Virus record (IMG/VR): IMGVR_UViG_3300021961_000062
Location: 1-64,000 of that record
DNA: 64,000 nt
From: a virus
Reading direction: 5' to 3' (one strand)
Each line of letters begins with the position of its first letter. The first letter of the stretch is position 1. The position numbers and the translations under genes are program-made. Positions 6,503 to 15,367 of the stretch are shown in pieces. Under the pieces are notes generated by a model, which worked only from the letters and a program-made list of their open reading frames with translations, searched no databases and was not told where the DNA came from.

Positions 6503-9217
6503 ATGAGGAAATTTTTATTTGTATTAATGTTGGCTGTAATGTCAACAACGGGAGCCTTAGCACAAATCACGGGTAAGGTTGTCGATGCAGACACAAAAGA
6601 AGGTTTACCAGGTGCCAATGTTGTTCTTAAAGGAACAACAAATGGGTCGGTAACCGACTTTAATGGTAAGTTTACTATTAACGGGTCTGAAGGTGATTTA
6701 TTAGTCGTCTCTTTTATTGGTTATGGATCAATTGAGTTGTCGGCGAAAAATGGAATGACTGTAACTCTCCTACCACAGTCAAACCAATTAGGTGAGGTGG
6801 TTGTCACCTCTGGTGTTATTGACGTTGCGAAAGTAAGGGAAACCCCTGTTGCGGTATCGACAATATCCCCACGGGAAATATCCCTAAAAGTTGGTAACCA
6901 AGAGTTCCCTGAAGTTATGAATAGGACTCCAGGTGTGTACGCAACAAAACAAGGTGGTGGATATGGTGATTCAAGAATCTCATTGAGAGGTTTTGACCAA
7001 AGAAACACATCTTTCTTAATTAACGGTCAACCAGTCAACGATATGGAGAATGGTTGGGTCTATTGGAGTAACTGGCAGGGGTTAACTGATGTGGCATCAG
7101 GTATCCAAATTCAGAGAGGTCTCGGTGCATCTCGTTTGGCGGTTCCTTCAGTTGGGGGAACCGTTTCTATTTTTACTAAGGCGGCAGATAAAGCTGAGGG
7201 AGGTTCATTATCCCAAACAATTGGTAATAACGGGTACACTAAAACAACGGCTGTTTACAACACTGGTAAGGATGAGAAGGGATGGGCAACATCTGTATTA
7301 TTATCTAAGTGGGAAGGTGATGGTTATTCATATGGAACAGCAGGAGAGGGTTGGACATATTTTACTGCGGTTGGTTACCAACCTAAAGGTTCTAATCACT
7401 CCCTTAATTTATCATTCTTAGGTGCGGGACAGTGGCACCATCAGAGAAGTTCGTGGATCTCCATTAGAGATTACCAAAACTTCGGATCTGACCATAAAGA
7501 GGGTATTGATAGGAGATGGAATACTGATGCTGGTTTCTTAAACGGTGAGGAATACAACATGAGAAGAAACTTCTACAATAAACCATTGGCAACCTTCAAT
7601 TGGGATTGGCAAATTAAATCTAACTTAAAACTTAACACCTCACTTTACGCATCTGCTGGTCGTGGTGGTGGTACGGGTCCAAGAGGTGGAAACTTTAGAA
7701 ATGGGGATATCGACTTCTACCCATATAATAAAGACCTTACCGAACATTACTTAGATGGTGGTAGAGGTACTCGTGATGAAAATGGATTTATTAATTTCGA
7801 TGCTGCGGTGTCAGTAAACCAATCGACCACACAAGGATATACAGGATCTATTAGTGGTTTTGAAGGTCTTTTAATTGGGTCTAATGGATTTAAAGATGAT
7901 GGTGTCAACAGAGCCGTTCTCGTTAGGAGAGCGTCTATGAACTCACACGATTGGGTTGGTGCTATTTCTAACTTAGAAGGAGAGTTTGGTAAGTTTAGAA
8001 CATCTATCGGTGTAGACTTAAGACACTATAAAGGATACCACTATAGAGTATTAAATGATTTGTTAGGTTTAGATGGGTATTATTCCACAGGTAATAAAAA
8101 CTCTAATGGACAAATCATCAATACTTTAGTTGAGGCATCTCCATTCACAAATACCGGTATTAGAGGACCTAAGATCGACTATTACAATAACGGTATTGTT
8201 GGTTGGCAGGGAGTCAACGGTTTAATTGAGTATTCCGATCAAGGTAGGATTACCGCCGTAGTTCAAGGTGGTTTATCCAATCAATCCTTCCAAAGAGAGG
8301 ATTTCTTCGACCAACCTACATTACCAATTTCTGAGACAAAGAACATTGGTGGAGGATACTTAAAGGGAGGTGCTAACTATAACATTAATGATAAGTCGAA
8401 CTTATTCTTTAATGCGGGTTATATTTCTCGTCAACCACAATTTGATGCGGTATTCCCCAATTATGCAAACATTGTAAATGATGATTTACAAAACGAGGAA
8501 ATTCGATCAGTAGAGTTAGGTTATGGTTTTATTACTAATAATCTGACCCTTAATGTAAACGCTTACTCAACCACATGGGGAAATAGATTTATTTCTCGTT
8601 CTTTATTTAACGCTCAAGGTGATCAGGGTTACGCACAATTTAGAAATATTGACGTAGTTCATAATGGTATTGAGGTTGAGGGAACCTACAGAGTTGGTGA
8701 TAATTTAAAATTGTCGGGAATGGTTTCTATTGGTGATTGGAGATACACCAAGGATTTTGAAGCGGAGATTTTTGATGCAGATCAACAATCAATTGGTACG
8801 GGTACTCTCTACCTAAAAGACGCTAAAGTTGGTGATGCCGCTCAGTTCACAACCTTCTTATCTGCCGATTATCGTTTAGGTAAAAGAACAAACTTAGACT
8901 TCGGTTATAGATTTGTTGATGGGTTATATGCGGACTATTCACCCGCTGACGCCATCTTTACTCAACCAGATAACGATGGGGCTTTAAAGTTACCTTCATT
9001 TGGTTTGGCGGATTTAGGGGTTTCCCGAAGATTCGGTAAGTCATGGTCTTTAAGAGTAAATATAAATAACCTTTTTGATAAGGTTTATATTTCAGAATCT
9101 GAGACAAACATTCACGCCGATGAAAATTCAGTTACATGGAACGGTGTTGATGTTAGAAACTCCGTATGGTTCGGTTTCGGACGTACATGGAACACATCTT
9201 TAAAGTATTCGTTCTAA
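6503..9217 (+). CDS. TonB-dependent outer-membrane receptor with carboxypeptidase-like N-domain
   Basis: The 904-residue product has a textbook signal peptide (cleavage likely after GALA, residue 20), a CarboxypepD_reg-like beta-sandwich (residues about 21-105: ITGKVVDADTKEGLPGANV, DFNGKFTI, VVSFIGYG), a plug domain (about 110-230: ETPVAVSTISPREI, SRISLRGFDQRNTSFLING, VGGTVSIFTK) and a long beta-barrel ending in the aromatic C-terminus YSF. This is the Bacteroidetes TonB-dependent receptor architecture, used to import siderophores, glycans or other solutes, powered by TonB-ExbBD. Barrel strands appear intact, and there is no frameshift. Such a receptor is normally a bacterial gene; here both flanks are phage-like. 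Substrate is unknown. Confidence 0.9.
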   Translation: MRKFLFVLMLAVMSTTGALAQITGKVVDADTKEGLPGANVVLKGTTNGSVTDFNGKFTINGSEGDLLVVSFIGYGSIELSAKNGMTVTLLPQSNQLGEVVVTSGVIDVAKVRETPVAVSTISPREISLKVGNQEFPEVMNRTPGVYATKQGGGYGDSRISLRGFDQRNTSFLINGQPVNDMENGWVYWSNWQGLTDVASGIQIQRGLGASRLAVPSVGGTVSIFTKAADKAEGGSLSQTIGNNGYTKTTAVYNTGKDEKGWATSVLLSKWEGDGYSYGTAGEGWTYFTAVGYQPKGSNHSLNLSFLGAGQWHHQRSSWISIRDYQNFGSDHKEGIDRRWNTDAGFLNGEEYNMRRNFYNKPLATFNWDWQIKSNLKLNTSLYASAGRGGGTGPRGGNFRNGDIDFYPYNKDLTEHYLDGGRGTRDENGFINFDAAVSVNQSTTQGYTGSISGFEGLLIGSNGFKDDGVNRAVLVRRASMNSHDWVGAISNLEGEFGKFRTSIGVDLRHYKGYHYRVLNDLLGLDGYYSTGNKNSNGQIINTLVEASPFTNTGIRGPKIDYYNNGIVGWQGVNGLIEYSDQGRITAVVQGGLSNQSFQREDFFDQPTLPISETKNIGGGYLKGGANYNINDKSNLFFNAGYISRQPQFDAVFPNYANIVNDDLQNEEIRSVELGYGFITNNLTLNVNAYSTTWGNRFISRSLFNAQGDQGYAQFRNIDVVHNGIEVEGTYRVGDNLKLSGMVSIGDWRYTKDFEAEIFDADQQSIGTGTLYLKDAKVGDAAQFTTFLSADYRLGKRTNLDFGYRFVDGLYADYSPADAIFTQPDNDGALKLPSFGLADLGVSRRFGKSWSLRVNINNLFDKVYISESETNIHADENSVTWNGVDVRNSVWFGFGRTWNTSLKYSF

Positions 9218-9239
9218 ACGTAATAATTTTAAATCTAAA

Positions 9240-9262
9240 GGGGACTTCGGTCCCCTTTTTTA
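9240..9262 (+). terminator. Intrinsic terminator with UUCG loop
   Basis: Stem ggggac-ttcg-gtcccc closed by a TTCG tetraloop, followed by seven T, 22 bases after the receptor stop codon. Confidence 0.9.
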
Positions 9263-9311
9263 TTGACTAATGGTTTGATTTTGTGTATATTTTTATACCG
9301 ACAGTATTAAT

Positions 9312-9857
9312 ATGAGTAAGATAATAAACCTTTTTGGTGGTCCCGGTGTGGGTAAATCATCTATCGCATCAGGAATTACATACAAACTTAAAAAGAAACA
9401 CATTACATGTGATAATCCGTATGAGTTTCCTAAGTTGTTGGCGTGGGATGAGAACCACTCGGCCATAAGGGATCAGTTGTTTGTATTGGCAAATCAACAC
9501 AGAGGGATTGTTAAGTCATATGGTAAGGTAGACTACATCATTCTTGATTCACCTATTTTATTGTCACTAACCTATAAGAGTTATTACAAATCAAATCAAT
9601 ACCCCGCAACATTGTATGGGGACACGTTTGATAAAATGGTTTTAGATATTTATAACCAATATGAGAATATCAACATAATGTTGGTAAGGGGGGATGGTAA
9701 CCATAATGATAAAGAGAGATATCAAAATTTAGAAGAATCCAAAGAGTTGGATTGTGAGATTGAGAAATCACTTACCGATAACGGAGTTTTATATCATAAG
9801 GTTAAGGTCAATAGTCATACCGTTAAAAACATTCTAAAAATAATATTGGAAAAATAA
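9312..9857 (+). CDS. P-loop kinase-like ATPase (AAA_28 type)
   Basis: The 181-residue product begins with INLFGGPGVGKSSIASGI, a Walker A motif at residues 9-16, and has a Walker B-like DYIILDSPILL at about 75-85. The fold matches small P-loop kinases/AAA_28 proteins of phages and NadR-like nucleotide or nucleoside kinases. The substrate cannot be told. It overlaps the start of the nuclease gene by one base (stop TAA followed by ATG), so the two are co-translated, with a third small gene after them. Confidence 0.7.
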   Translation: MSKIINLFGGPGVGKSSIASGITYKLKKKHITCDNPYEFPKLLAWDENHSAIRDQLFVLANQHRGIVKSYGKVDYIILDSPILLSLTYKSYYKSNQYPATLYGDTFDKMVLDIYNQYENINIMLVRGDGNHNDKERYQNLEESKELDCEIEKSLTDNGVLYHKVKVNSHTVKNILKIILEK

Positions 9858-10498
9858 TGAAAATGAGAATTACTAACTATTTCATTGGTATATTTTTACT
9901 ACTTGGGTGTACTAATGACCCATTATCAGCACAGTCTTGTGACAGAGAAAGTGTAATCATAAAAAATAATGTTTTTGGGGTAAATTACTCCGAGGTATAT
10001 GAACAACCTTTGTGGGTTATATACACATCCACAAATAGACCCGCAAACGTGAATAGGGGGTCCATGGACTTCCATACTGAGAGTGGTATTTGTACCTCAG
10101 ATAAGGATGATTATTACAGAAACATATGGGACAAAGGACATATGGCACCCGCAGCAACTTACTCTGATACATACGAAAATCTTTATACCACATTTTCATA
10201 TTTAAATTGTTCATTACAGGACCAATATCTAAACAGGGGAGAATGGAGATTATTGGAGGCTCAAGAGAGGGTATGGGATGACCATGAAGATTTAATTATA
10301 AAAGTCATACCGGTCTATAATAATGATGACATGCCACTTCCTTCGGGGGCACTAATCCCGATAGCCTACCATAAACATATCAAATTTGTAAAACAGGGTA
10401 AAATAAGATGTTTTTATTTTCTAAACTCTAAACCAACCACGGGTTGGGAGGATCATGAGAAAACAAATTGTGATCAAATAGAGGACTTTACATTTTAA
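9857..10498 (+). CDS. Lipoprotein DNA/RNA non-specific endonuclease (beta-beta-alpha-metal type)
   Basis: The 213-residue product has a lipoprotein signal (FLLLGC, lipid-modified Cys 18) and the EndA/NucA active-site block WDKGHMAPAAT (residues 91-101; His 95 the general base), followed by the conserved NCSLQDQYLNRGEW block in which Asn binds the metal. Members cut DNA and RNA without sequence preference. The lipid anchor puts it outside the inner membrane, so it is not acting on cytoplasmic host DNA unless the cell lyses. It sits after a TonB-dependent receptor and a kinase-like gene, suggesting uptake or defence against incoming DNA. Confidence 0.85.
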   Translation: MKMRITNYFIGIFLLLGCTNDPLSAQSCDRESVIIKNNVFGVNYSEVYEQPLWVIYTSTNRPANVNRGSMDFHTESGICTSDKDDYYRNIWDKGHMAPAATYSDTYENLYTTFSYLNCSLQDQYLNRGEWRLLEAQERVWDDHEDLIIKVIPVYNNDDMPLPSGALIPIAYHKHIKFVKQGKIRCFYFLNSKPTTGWEDHEKTNCDQIEDFTF

Positions 10499-10704
10499 TG
10501 AGATACCCAAGATACAAAAGACCCATACAAGAAATAAACGGAAATCTATATCTGATAAGTGCGGAATACCCATCAGACAAGATTAAAAACATAAATCTTG
10601 TAAAGGAGTGGTTGGGAGTGGATAATGCGTTCAGGTCCCACAGATCCAACACAATTCTTTTCTGTGATTTAATTCAAGAGGTGACTTGGGTAGATATCAC
10701 TTAA
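10498..10704 (+). CDS. Small hypothetical protein
   Basis: The 68-residue basic product starts at an ATG that overlaps the nuclease stop codon (TAATG), so it is translationally coupled to the nuclease. It has no signal peptide or recognisable domain; NLVKEWLGVDNAFRSHRSNTILFCDLI has the look of a small alpha/beta domain. A nuclease-inhibiting partner is possible from position alone, but nothing in the sequence shows it. Confidence 0.5.
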   Translation: MRYPRYKRPIQEINGNLYLISAEYPSDKIKNINLVKEWLGVDNAFRSHRSNTILFCDLIQEVTWVDIT

Positions 10705-11044
10705 TAGTGATTTTTCTGGTTTGTCTAACGGGTTTTACAGAACTATATATTTTATCAAAGTTCTCCATAATATATTTGTAGACAGCTGCCATTTCGTAGT
10801 TTTCGGATTCCTCGTTCCTTTTCCAAAGAACCGCAACCAAACTAAGAAGTTCTTTATCACCCAACTTTAACTTACCAATGAGTGAGTTCATAATTAACTT
10901 TAGGGTTAAGTATGCGACACCTCTTCTCTTATCTTCCGTAAGAGTGAAGTACTTACCAGTGTCGATCCCGCTTAATACAGTTCCGTTTAATTTATCAATT
11001 AACTGTAAAAATGATGGGTGATTAAGATCTGTGTTAGTTGCCAT
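10697..11044 (-). CDS. Hypothetical helical protein
   Basis: The 115-residue product is mostly helical (LNHPSFLQLIDKLNG, YLTLKLIMNSLIGKLKL, ELLSLVAVLWKRNEESENYEMAAVYKYI) with a basic C-terminus. No family is recognised. It has a TATTTATA motif 14 bases upstream and runs toward the convergent 10498 gene, overlapping it by eight bases. Confidence 0.5.
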   Translation of the reverse strand: MATNTDLNHPSFLQLIDKLNGTVLSGIDTGKYFTLTEDKRRGVAYLTLKLIMNSLIGKLKLGDKELLSLVAVLWKRNEESENYEMAAVYKYIMENFDKIYSSVKPVRQTRKITIK

Positions 11045-11058
11045 AATTCTCGTTTTAT

Positions 11059-11066
11059 TATAAATA
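11059..11066 (-). promoter_or_regulatory. TATTTATA motif, putative late promoter
   Basis: The octamer is 14 bases upstream of the ATG at 11044. Confidence 0.5.
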
Positions 11067-11089
11067 TTCAGTAACGGGGTAATTGGGAC

Positions 11090-11443
11090 TTATTTTCCCC
11101 ATTTTCCTGCCGCAACGATCTGACAAATTATCCCATATACGGATAAATCTTGGTAAGTGTCTTTAACTGACTCACCTACGTTGTCTTTGTTACCTAATAA
11201 AACGAGTTGTTTTAATCTTTGTATTTTATCATTCATTCTAAACCAAAGACCCATTTGAGACATTTTACGATCCTCCTCTTTCTCGAGTGAGGTACCTAAT
11301 GAAATGTTGTCAGGTCCATAATTAGATTGTTTTAAACAGAACAGTTCGTATTCTTCCCTTAAGATTGCTTTAAACATCTTTGTTGTTTCAGGGTAATTTT
11401 CTTCAACTTCCCGTACAACGTCTTTTCTATCGGTATTTTCCAT
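11090..11443 (-). CDS. DUF1599-like (nucleotide-modification-associated) protein
   Basis: The 117-residue product has the pattern LFCLKQSNYGPDNISLG ... GLWFRMNDKIQRLKQLVL ... GESVKDTYQDLSVYGIICQIV, which matches the DUF1599/Nmad1 family often found in phages and linked to nucleotide or DNA-base modification (an all-alpha NTP pyrophosphohydrolase-like fold). The acidic residues of that fold (Glu/Asp in ESVKDTYQD) are present. Its role in this phage may be to clean or shape the nucleotide pool alongside the IMPDH-like gene downstream. Confidence 0.65.
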   Translation of the reverse strand: MENTDRKDVVREVEENYPETTKMFKAILREEYELFCLKQSNYGPDNISLGTSLEKEEDRKMSQMGLWFRMNDKIQRLKQLVLLGNKDNVGESVKDTYQDLSVYGIICQIVAAGKWGK

Positions 11444-11491
11444 GTATTTATAATTTATAATAAGATAAGAAAAAAAAGTGACAATAACAAA

Positions 11492-11499
11492 TATTTATA
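11492..11499 (+). promoter_or_regulatory. TATTTATA motif, putative late promoter
   Basis: The octamer is 15 bases upstream of the ATG at 11515. Confidence 0.5.
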
Positions 11500-11514
11500 T
11501 ACTAAACCACAGTT

Positions 11515-11757
11515 ATGGCATCTAAAAAATCAAAAGAAGAAAAATCAAAGAAACCAGAGGGTTCGGACAAACCTAAGAATCAACAATTAATTCAAATGTT
11601 GTCATTTAGAATCGTACCCGCATACTTTAAAGAAATTGAAAAAGTTGCCGATAAGAAGAATATGACAGTATCTAAATTAATTAGATCTTACATCAAAGAC
11701 GGTATGAAGAGAGATAAAGACTTCACCGCGGATGATAAAGGTTTTAATATCGGTTAA
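11515..11757 (+). CDS. Ribbon-helix-helix DNA-binding protein
   Basis: The 80-residue product has a Lys/Ser-rich N-terminus and then QMLSFRIVPAYFKEIEKVADKKNMTVSKLIRSYIKDGMKR (residues about 28-67), the strand-helix-turn-helix pattern of Arc/CopG-type ribbon-helix-helix repressors. It would bind DNA as a dimer through the beta ribbon. It is a monocistronic gene with its own late-type motif, so it may act on phage promoters late in infection. It ends exactly where the convergent IMPDH-like gene ends. Confidence 0.65.
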   Translation: MASKKSKEEKSKKPEGSDKPKNQQLIQMLSFRIVPAYFKEIEKVADKKNMTVSKLIRSYIKDGMKRDKDFTADDKGFNIG

Positions 11758-12816
11758 TTACTTATTAAATCGATTAAACGAATTCTCACTAATCAAATTA
11801 GTTGTAACTCCTCCAATAAAATGGGGGAGTTCTTTTTTATCCGTATAACTCATCGCTGACTTTAGGTACGAAGTAAAGTTATCCACCCAACCTTGAAGGG
11901 TATATTCTACTTTATGTTTTCTGACAACACCCTCAGAAGTCTTTAATTCCTCTTTACCCCACGATTTTTGGACTTCTTTGGTACTCATACCTCTGAATAC
12001 TTTATAGAGTGGGATATCCACGTTAAAACGATCCAATGCGTCTTGTGAGTACTGATCAATTGTATCACCATTCTCTATTGTTGTTTCCCCACAACTCTCT
12101 AATGATTTATTAAAGATGGAACCCAACATAACATAGTCCGCGCCCAATGCAAGTGCCTTAACAACATCCGCATATTTCTTAAACCCACCATCGGCAACGA
12201 TCTTGGTTTTAATGTGACTATTTCTCTTCTTTAGTTTGTTACATTCATAAATCAAAGATGCCATTGGGTAACCGACTCCCGTCTGAACTGTTGTCAAACA
12301 ACCACCACCATTACCAATCCCGATACGGACATAATCAACATCAGTTAATGCATATTGATAGAAGGTTTCAGGATTAGCAATATTACCAACCATCAATACT
12401 AATGATTGTCCGTATTTATGTTTTGCCTCTTTAGTTGATCTTAGTAAATCCCCCATGTGTCCATTAGCAATATCGATAAGTGCGTGGACTTGATAACCTT
12501 TAGGTATGTTAATGGTGTCCTCTAAGAACAAACGATCAAAATCTGTAAGACTATACGATAGGAAATGATCATAATTAACGTGAGAACTATCGGGTTGGTT
12601 AATGCGGGGTAAAACCACCATTATCCCCAAATTTGTAAAGTAATGATGGTTTTTCCCATCAACAACCGTATCCATTGGTGCGGTCATTAAAGGTAACCAA
12701 TCCCTATAAACGCCCTGTTCAATAAATTCTTTGTAATAGGGATTAACCTGTTTGCGTGAACGAATGGATGTGATTGACGCAGGTTCGATCAAAAGATCGT
12801 CAAAATCATATAACAT
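11758..12816 (-). CDS. IMP dehydrogenase/GMP reductase family enzyme
   Basis: The 352-residue TIM-barrel protein carries the N-terminal DFDDLLIEP signature, the nucleotide loop RIGIGNGGGCLTT with catalytic Cys 173, and KIVADGGFKKYADVVKALALGADYVMLGS for phosphate binding. It lacks the CBS domains of bacterial IMPDH, and its length (about 350) is nearer that of GMP reductase (GMP to IMP, NADPH) than of IMPDH (about 480). The usual SICTT is GGCLTT here, so substrate choice is uncertain. It could rebalance purine nucleotides for phage DNA or make a precursor of a modified purine. It is co-directional with the small gene at 12819-13163 two bases away. Confidence 0.8.
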   Translation of the reverse strand: MLYDFDDLLIEPASITSIRSRKQVNPYYKEFIEQGVYRDWLPLMTAPMDTVVDGKNHHYFTNLGIMVVLPRINQPDSSHVNYDHFLSYSLTDFDRLFLEDTINIPKGYQVHALIDIANGHMGDLLRSTKEAKHKYGQSLVLMVGNIANPETFYQYALTDVDYVRIGIGNGGGCLTTVQTGVGYPMASLIYECNKLKKRNSHIKTKIVADGGFKKYADVVKALALGADYVMLGSIFNKSLESCGETTIENGDTIDQYSQDALDRFNVDIPLYKVFRGMSTKEVQKSWGKEELKTSEGVVRKHKVEYTLQGWVDNFTSYLKSAMSYTDKKELPHFIGGVTTNLISENSFNRFNK

Positions 12817-12818
12817 AG

Positions 12819-13163
12819 TTATTTTTTTAGTGTTTTTGAATATTCTTTACCTTTTTCCGTTAAGAAAAAAGTTTCATCGGTGGTCTCATCCTCGTAGGAG
12901 TCCATCAATCCATCCTCTTTTAATTGATACATTATCGATCCCGTGATTACTTTTTGTAATATTATCTCAAATTCGTCCTCACTCCAAAAATAATCTTCAA
13001 CGTCCATAGACGGGTCTGAGACATAAATTTCCATTAAAAGTTCTGTAAATACTTTAATCGAGTACTCCTCAGTAATATCATAATCGGTAAAGAAGTGAGA
13101 CTCCCTCAACCCATGAATGATGTCCTCAACATGTTCCTTTACAATTTCCGGTATCCTATTCAT
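12819..13163 (-). CDS. Small acidic protein, possible winged helix
   Basis: The 114-residue product is acidic and helical, and ends with GSIMYQLKEDGLMDSYEDETTDETFFLTEKGKEYSK, the strand-turn-strand 'wing' pattern of winged-helix regulators. Without a clear recognition helix the call stays tentative. It is translated just before the IMPDH-like gene and probably shares its mRNA. Confidence 0.5.
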   Translation of the reverse strand: MNRIPEIVKEHVEDIIHGLRESHFFTDYDITEEYSIKVFTELLMEIYVSDPSMDVEDYFWSEDEFEIILQKVITGSIMYQLKEDGLMDSYEDETTDETFFLTEKGKEYSKTLKK

Positions 13164-13274
13164 TTTTTAACTCTATTTAATAAAAGATAAGGAAAATATT
13201 TTTTTGAGTCAACCACCCATAAGACTTTAATATGAATGTTAATTTCTTTATATTATACCAAGTAAAACTATTAT

Positions 13275-14531
13275 ATGGAAGAAAACGGAAAAATCTTTAT
13301 ACAGATAGCGTCTTACCGTGATCCCGAGCTAAACAACACTTTGAACGATTGTATCGAAAAGTCTAAGTACCCTGAAAATTTAGTTTTTGGGATTTGTTGG
13401 CAACACTCATCAGAAGATGAATGGGATAATTTGGATAAGTTTAAAGACGATGAGAGATTTAGGATTGTGGATGTTAATTACACCGAATCCAAAGGTGCGT
13501 GTTGGGCGCGAAACCAACTACAACAACAATATAAAGGTGAGCAATACACCCTACAACTTGATTCACATCATAGGTTTATTGAGAATTGGGATGAGGAACT
13601 CATAAACATGTTAAAGTTCCTACAGGATAAGGGACATAAGAAACCATTACTTACTTCGTACATTTCATCATATGATCCTCAGAATGATCCTGATGGGAGA
13701 GTACAGGTGCCATGGTTGATGAATTTTGATAGGTTTATTCCTGAAGGTGCGGTTTTTTTCTTGCCCGCAACTATCCCAAATTGGGAAACATTAACAGAAC
13801 CCATTCCCGCGAGGTTTTATTCAGCTCACTTTGCGTTCTCGGTTGGGTCATTTGTTGAGGAGGTTCCGCACGATCCTAATTATTATTTCCATGGTGAGGA
13901 GATTAGTATTGCGGTGAGGGCTTACACACACGGTTATGACTTATTCCACCCACACAAAATCATTGCGTGGCATGAATATACCCGTAAAGGTAGAACTAAA
14001 CAATGGGATGATGATAAAACATGGGGTAATAAGAATAGTGAATCACACCTAAGAAATAGAAAACTGTTTGAAATGGATGGTCTCGTAAAAGACATTGACT
14101 TCGGCATTTACGACTTTGGTACTGATAGGACGTTGGAGGATTACGAAAGGTATTCTGGATTATCATTTAAAAAGAGAGCGGTACAGAAGTATACGTTGGA
14201 TAATAATATCGCACCAAATCCCCCATTGTACGGTGAAGATTTAGAGAACTCGTTTTTAAAAATATTCAAACACTGTATTGATGTACACAAGTCAAGTTTT
14301 GACAAAGAAAAGGATTATAGTTTTTGGGCAGTGATATTCGAGGATGAGAATGGTGTGTCTTTAAATAGGAAAGACTTAAGTGAGTCTGAAATAAGGGGGT
14401 ATCTAACCACTAACGATGATTGGGTTAAGATATGGAGAGAATTCAATGTTGAGTCTAAACCCGCCAAATGGATAGTTTGGCCACATTCACATAGTGAGGG
14501 TTGGTTAAATAAAATTGAAGGTAGATTATGA
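13275..14531 (+). CDS. Glycosyltransferase (GlcNAc-transferase/Skp1-type GT-A)
   Basis: The 418-residue protein opens with IFIQIASYRDPELNNTLNDC and has YTLQLDSHHRF (the DxD-like metal site is DSH near residue 96), followed by the FSVGSFVEEVPHDPNYYFHGEE segment characteristic of PF11397-type GlcNAc transferases that act on hydroxyproline or similar acceptors. It heads a six-gene operon whose members overlap by four to sixteen bases. It would transfer a sugar from a nucleotide donor in the cytoplasm. The acceptor (virion protein, DNA base or envelope glycan) cannot be told. Confidence 0.75.
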   Translation: MEENGKIFIQIASYRDPELNNTLNDCIEKSKYPENLVFGICWQHSSEDEWDNLDKFKDDERFRIVDVNYTESKGACWARNQLQQQYKGEQYTLQLDSHHRFIENWDEELINMLKFLQDKGHKKPLLTSYISSYDPQNDPDGRVQVPWLMNFDRFIPEGAVFFLPATIPNWETLTEPIPARFYSAHFAFSVGSFVEEVPHDPNYYFHGEEISIAVRAYTHGYDLFHPHKIIAWHEYTRKGRTKQWDDDKTWGNKNSESHLRNRKLFEMDGLVKDIDFGIYDFGTDRTLEDYERYSGLSFKKRAVQKYTLDNNIAPNPPLYGEDLENSFLKIFKHCIDVHKSSFDKEKDYSFWAVIFEDENGVSLNRKDLSESEIRGYLTTNDDWVKIWREFNVESKPAKWIVWPHSHSEGWLNKIEGRL

Positions 14532-15367
14532 AAAAAGGATTACTAGGTGTTGCGAACAATCTTAGAAGTAACATACAGAAAGTAAAATTATGGTCCAAAA
14601 GTTTCAAACAGGTAAGTGATGGTGAGGTAATACTTCTACTAGCTAACGGAACTGAGGACGACATTAAAGTATGTGAGGAATTAGGTATCATATCTAATTT
14701 AGTTGTAATTGAGGATGAGTGGTTCTTCAACCATAAAAGACTTGAACATACTTTAGAATTCCTAAAGAGTACAGACATCGATCTATTTGTCATAACGGAT
14801 GTCTTTGATGTTGTCTTTCAAGGAGACCCCTTTGAATTAATGGATTTAACCACATTTGATGTTTTTGCTGGTGGTGAGGGTGTTGACATAAATCAGGAAC
14901 CATGGAATATGGATAATATTGGTAAAATTTTTCCTCAGTATAGGGATTATTGTATTGGTAAGGAAATTGCCAACTCCGGTGTAATTGGGGGTAAGAGAGA
15001 TTCTTTAGTAAACTTATATGAAAGAATGTTTACGTTATGTGAGGAAGGTTCCAATGATCACAATATTAAAGATCAGGCAGCGTTTAATGTGATGATTTCT
15101 ATGGGTGAAGTACCTAATTTTAAATTATTCACATTAGATGAGGGTTGGGTACAACACAGTGCTGTTTCAGGTCCTACAGAATTTTTTGATAAGTGGGGAT
15201 TTAGAAATAACCTAAAATACGGAGTACCTCAGTTGGTTAATGGTACGGTTTGTACCTCAACAGGAACACCATTTAGAATTGCTCACCAGTTTAATAGGGT
15301 ACCTGAGTGGCACCACTCGATAAACGCAAAATACGATATAGAATTCGAAAAAGATGTCCATAGATAG
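14528..15367 (+). CDS. Glycosyltransferase (PLOD/procollagen-type)
   Basis: The 279-residue protein overlaps the gene before it by four bases (ATGA). It has the LFVITDVFDVVFQGDPFELM motif, where DVFDVVF provides the metal-binding acidic residues, and a GGEGVDI/NSGVIGG block with the hydrophobic core seen in PLOD-type glycosyltransferases. It belongs to the same operon and may act in sequence with its neighbours to build a short glycan. Confidence 0.7.
   Translation: MKKGLLGVANNLRSNIQKVKLWSKSFKQVSDGEVILLLANGTEDDIKVCEELGIISNLVVIEDEWFFNHKRLEHTLEFLKSTDIDLFVITDVFDVVFQGDPFELMDLTTFDVFAGGEGVDINQEPWNMDNIGKIFPQYRDYCIGKEIANSGVIGGKRDSLVNLYERMFTLCEEGSNDHNIKDQAAFNVMISMGEVPNFKLFTLDEGWVQHSAVSGPTEFFDKWGFRNNLKYGVPQLVNGTVCTSTGTPFRIAHQFNRVPEWHHSINAKYDIEFEKDVHR

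Noticed and set aside
6721-7421. Antisense and out-of-frame ORFs inside the TonB-dependent receptor gene
   Set aside because: They are shadows; the receptor frame is continuous with all domains intact.
11443-11460. T4-type TATAAATAC late promoter upstream of the 11443 gene
   Set aside because: One case of the T4 orientation exists here, but the pattern over the window is TATTTATA/T in the gene's own direction; a single palindrome-like AT-rich hit is not enough.
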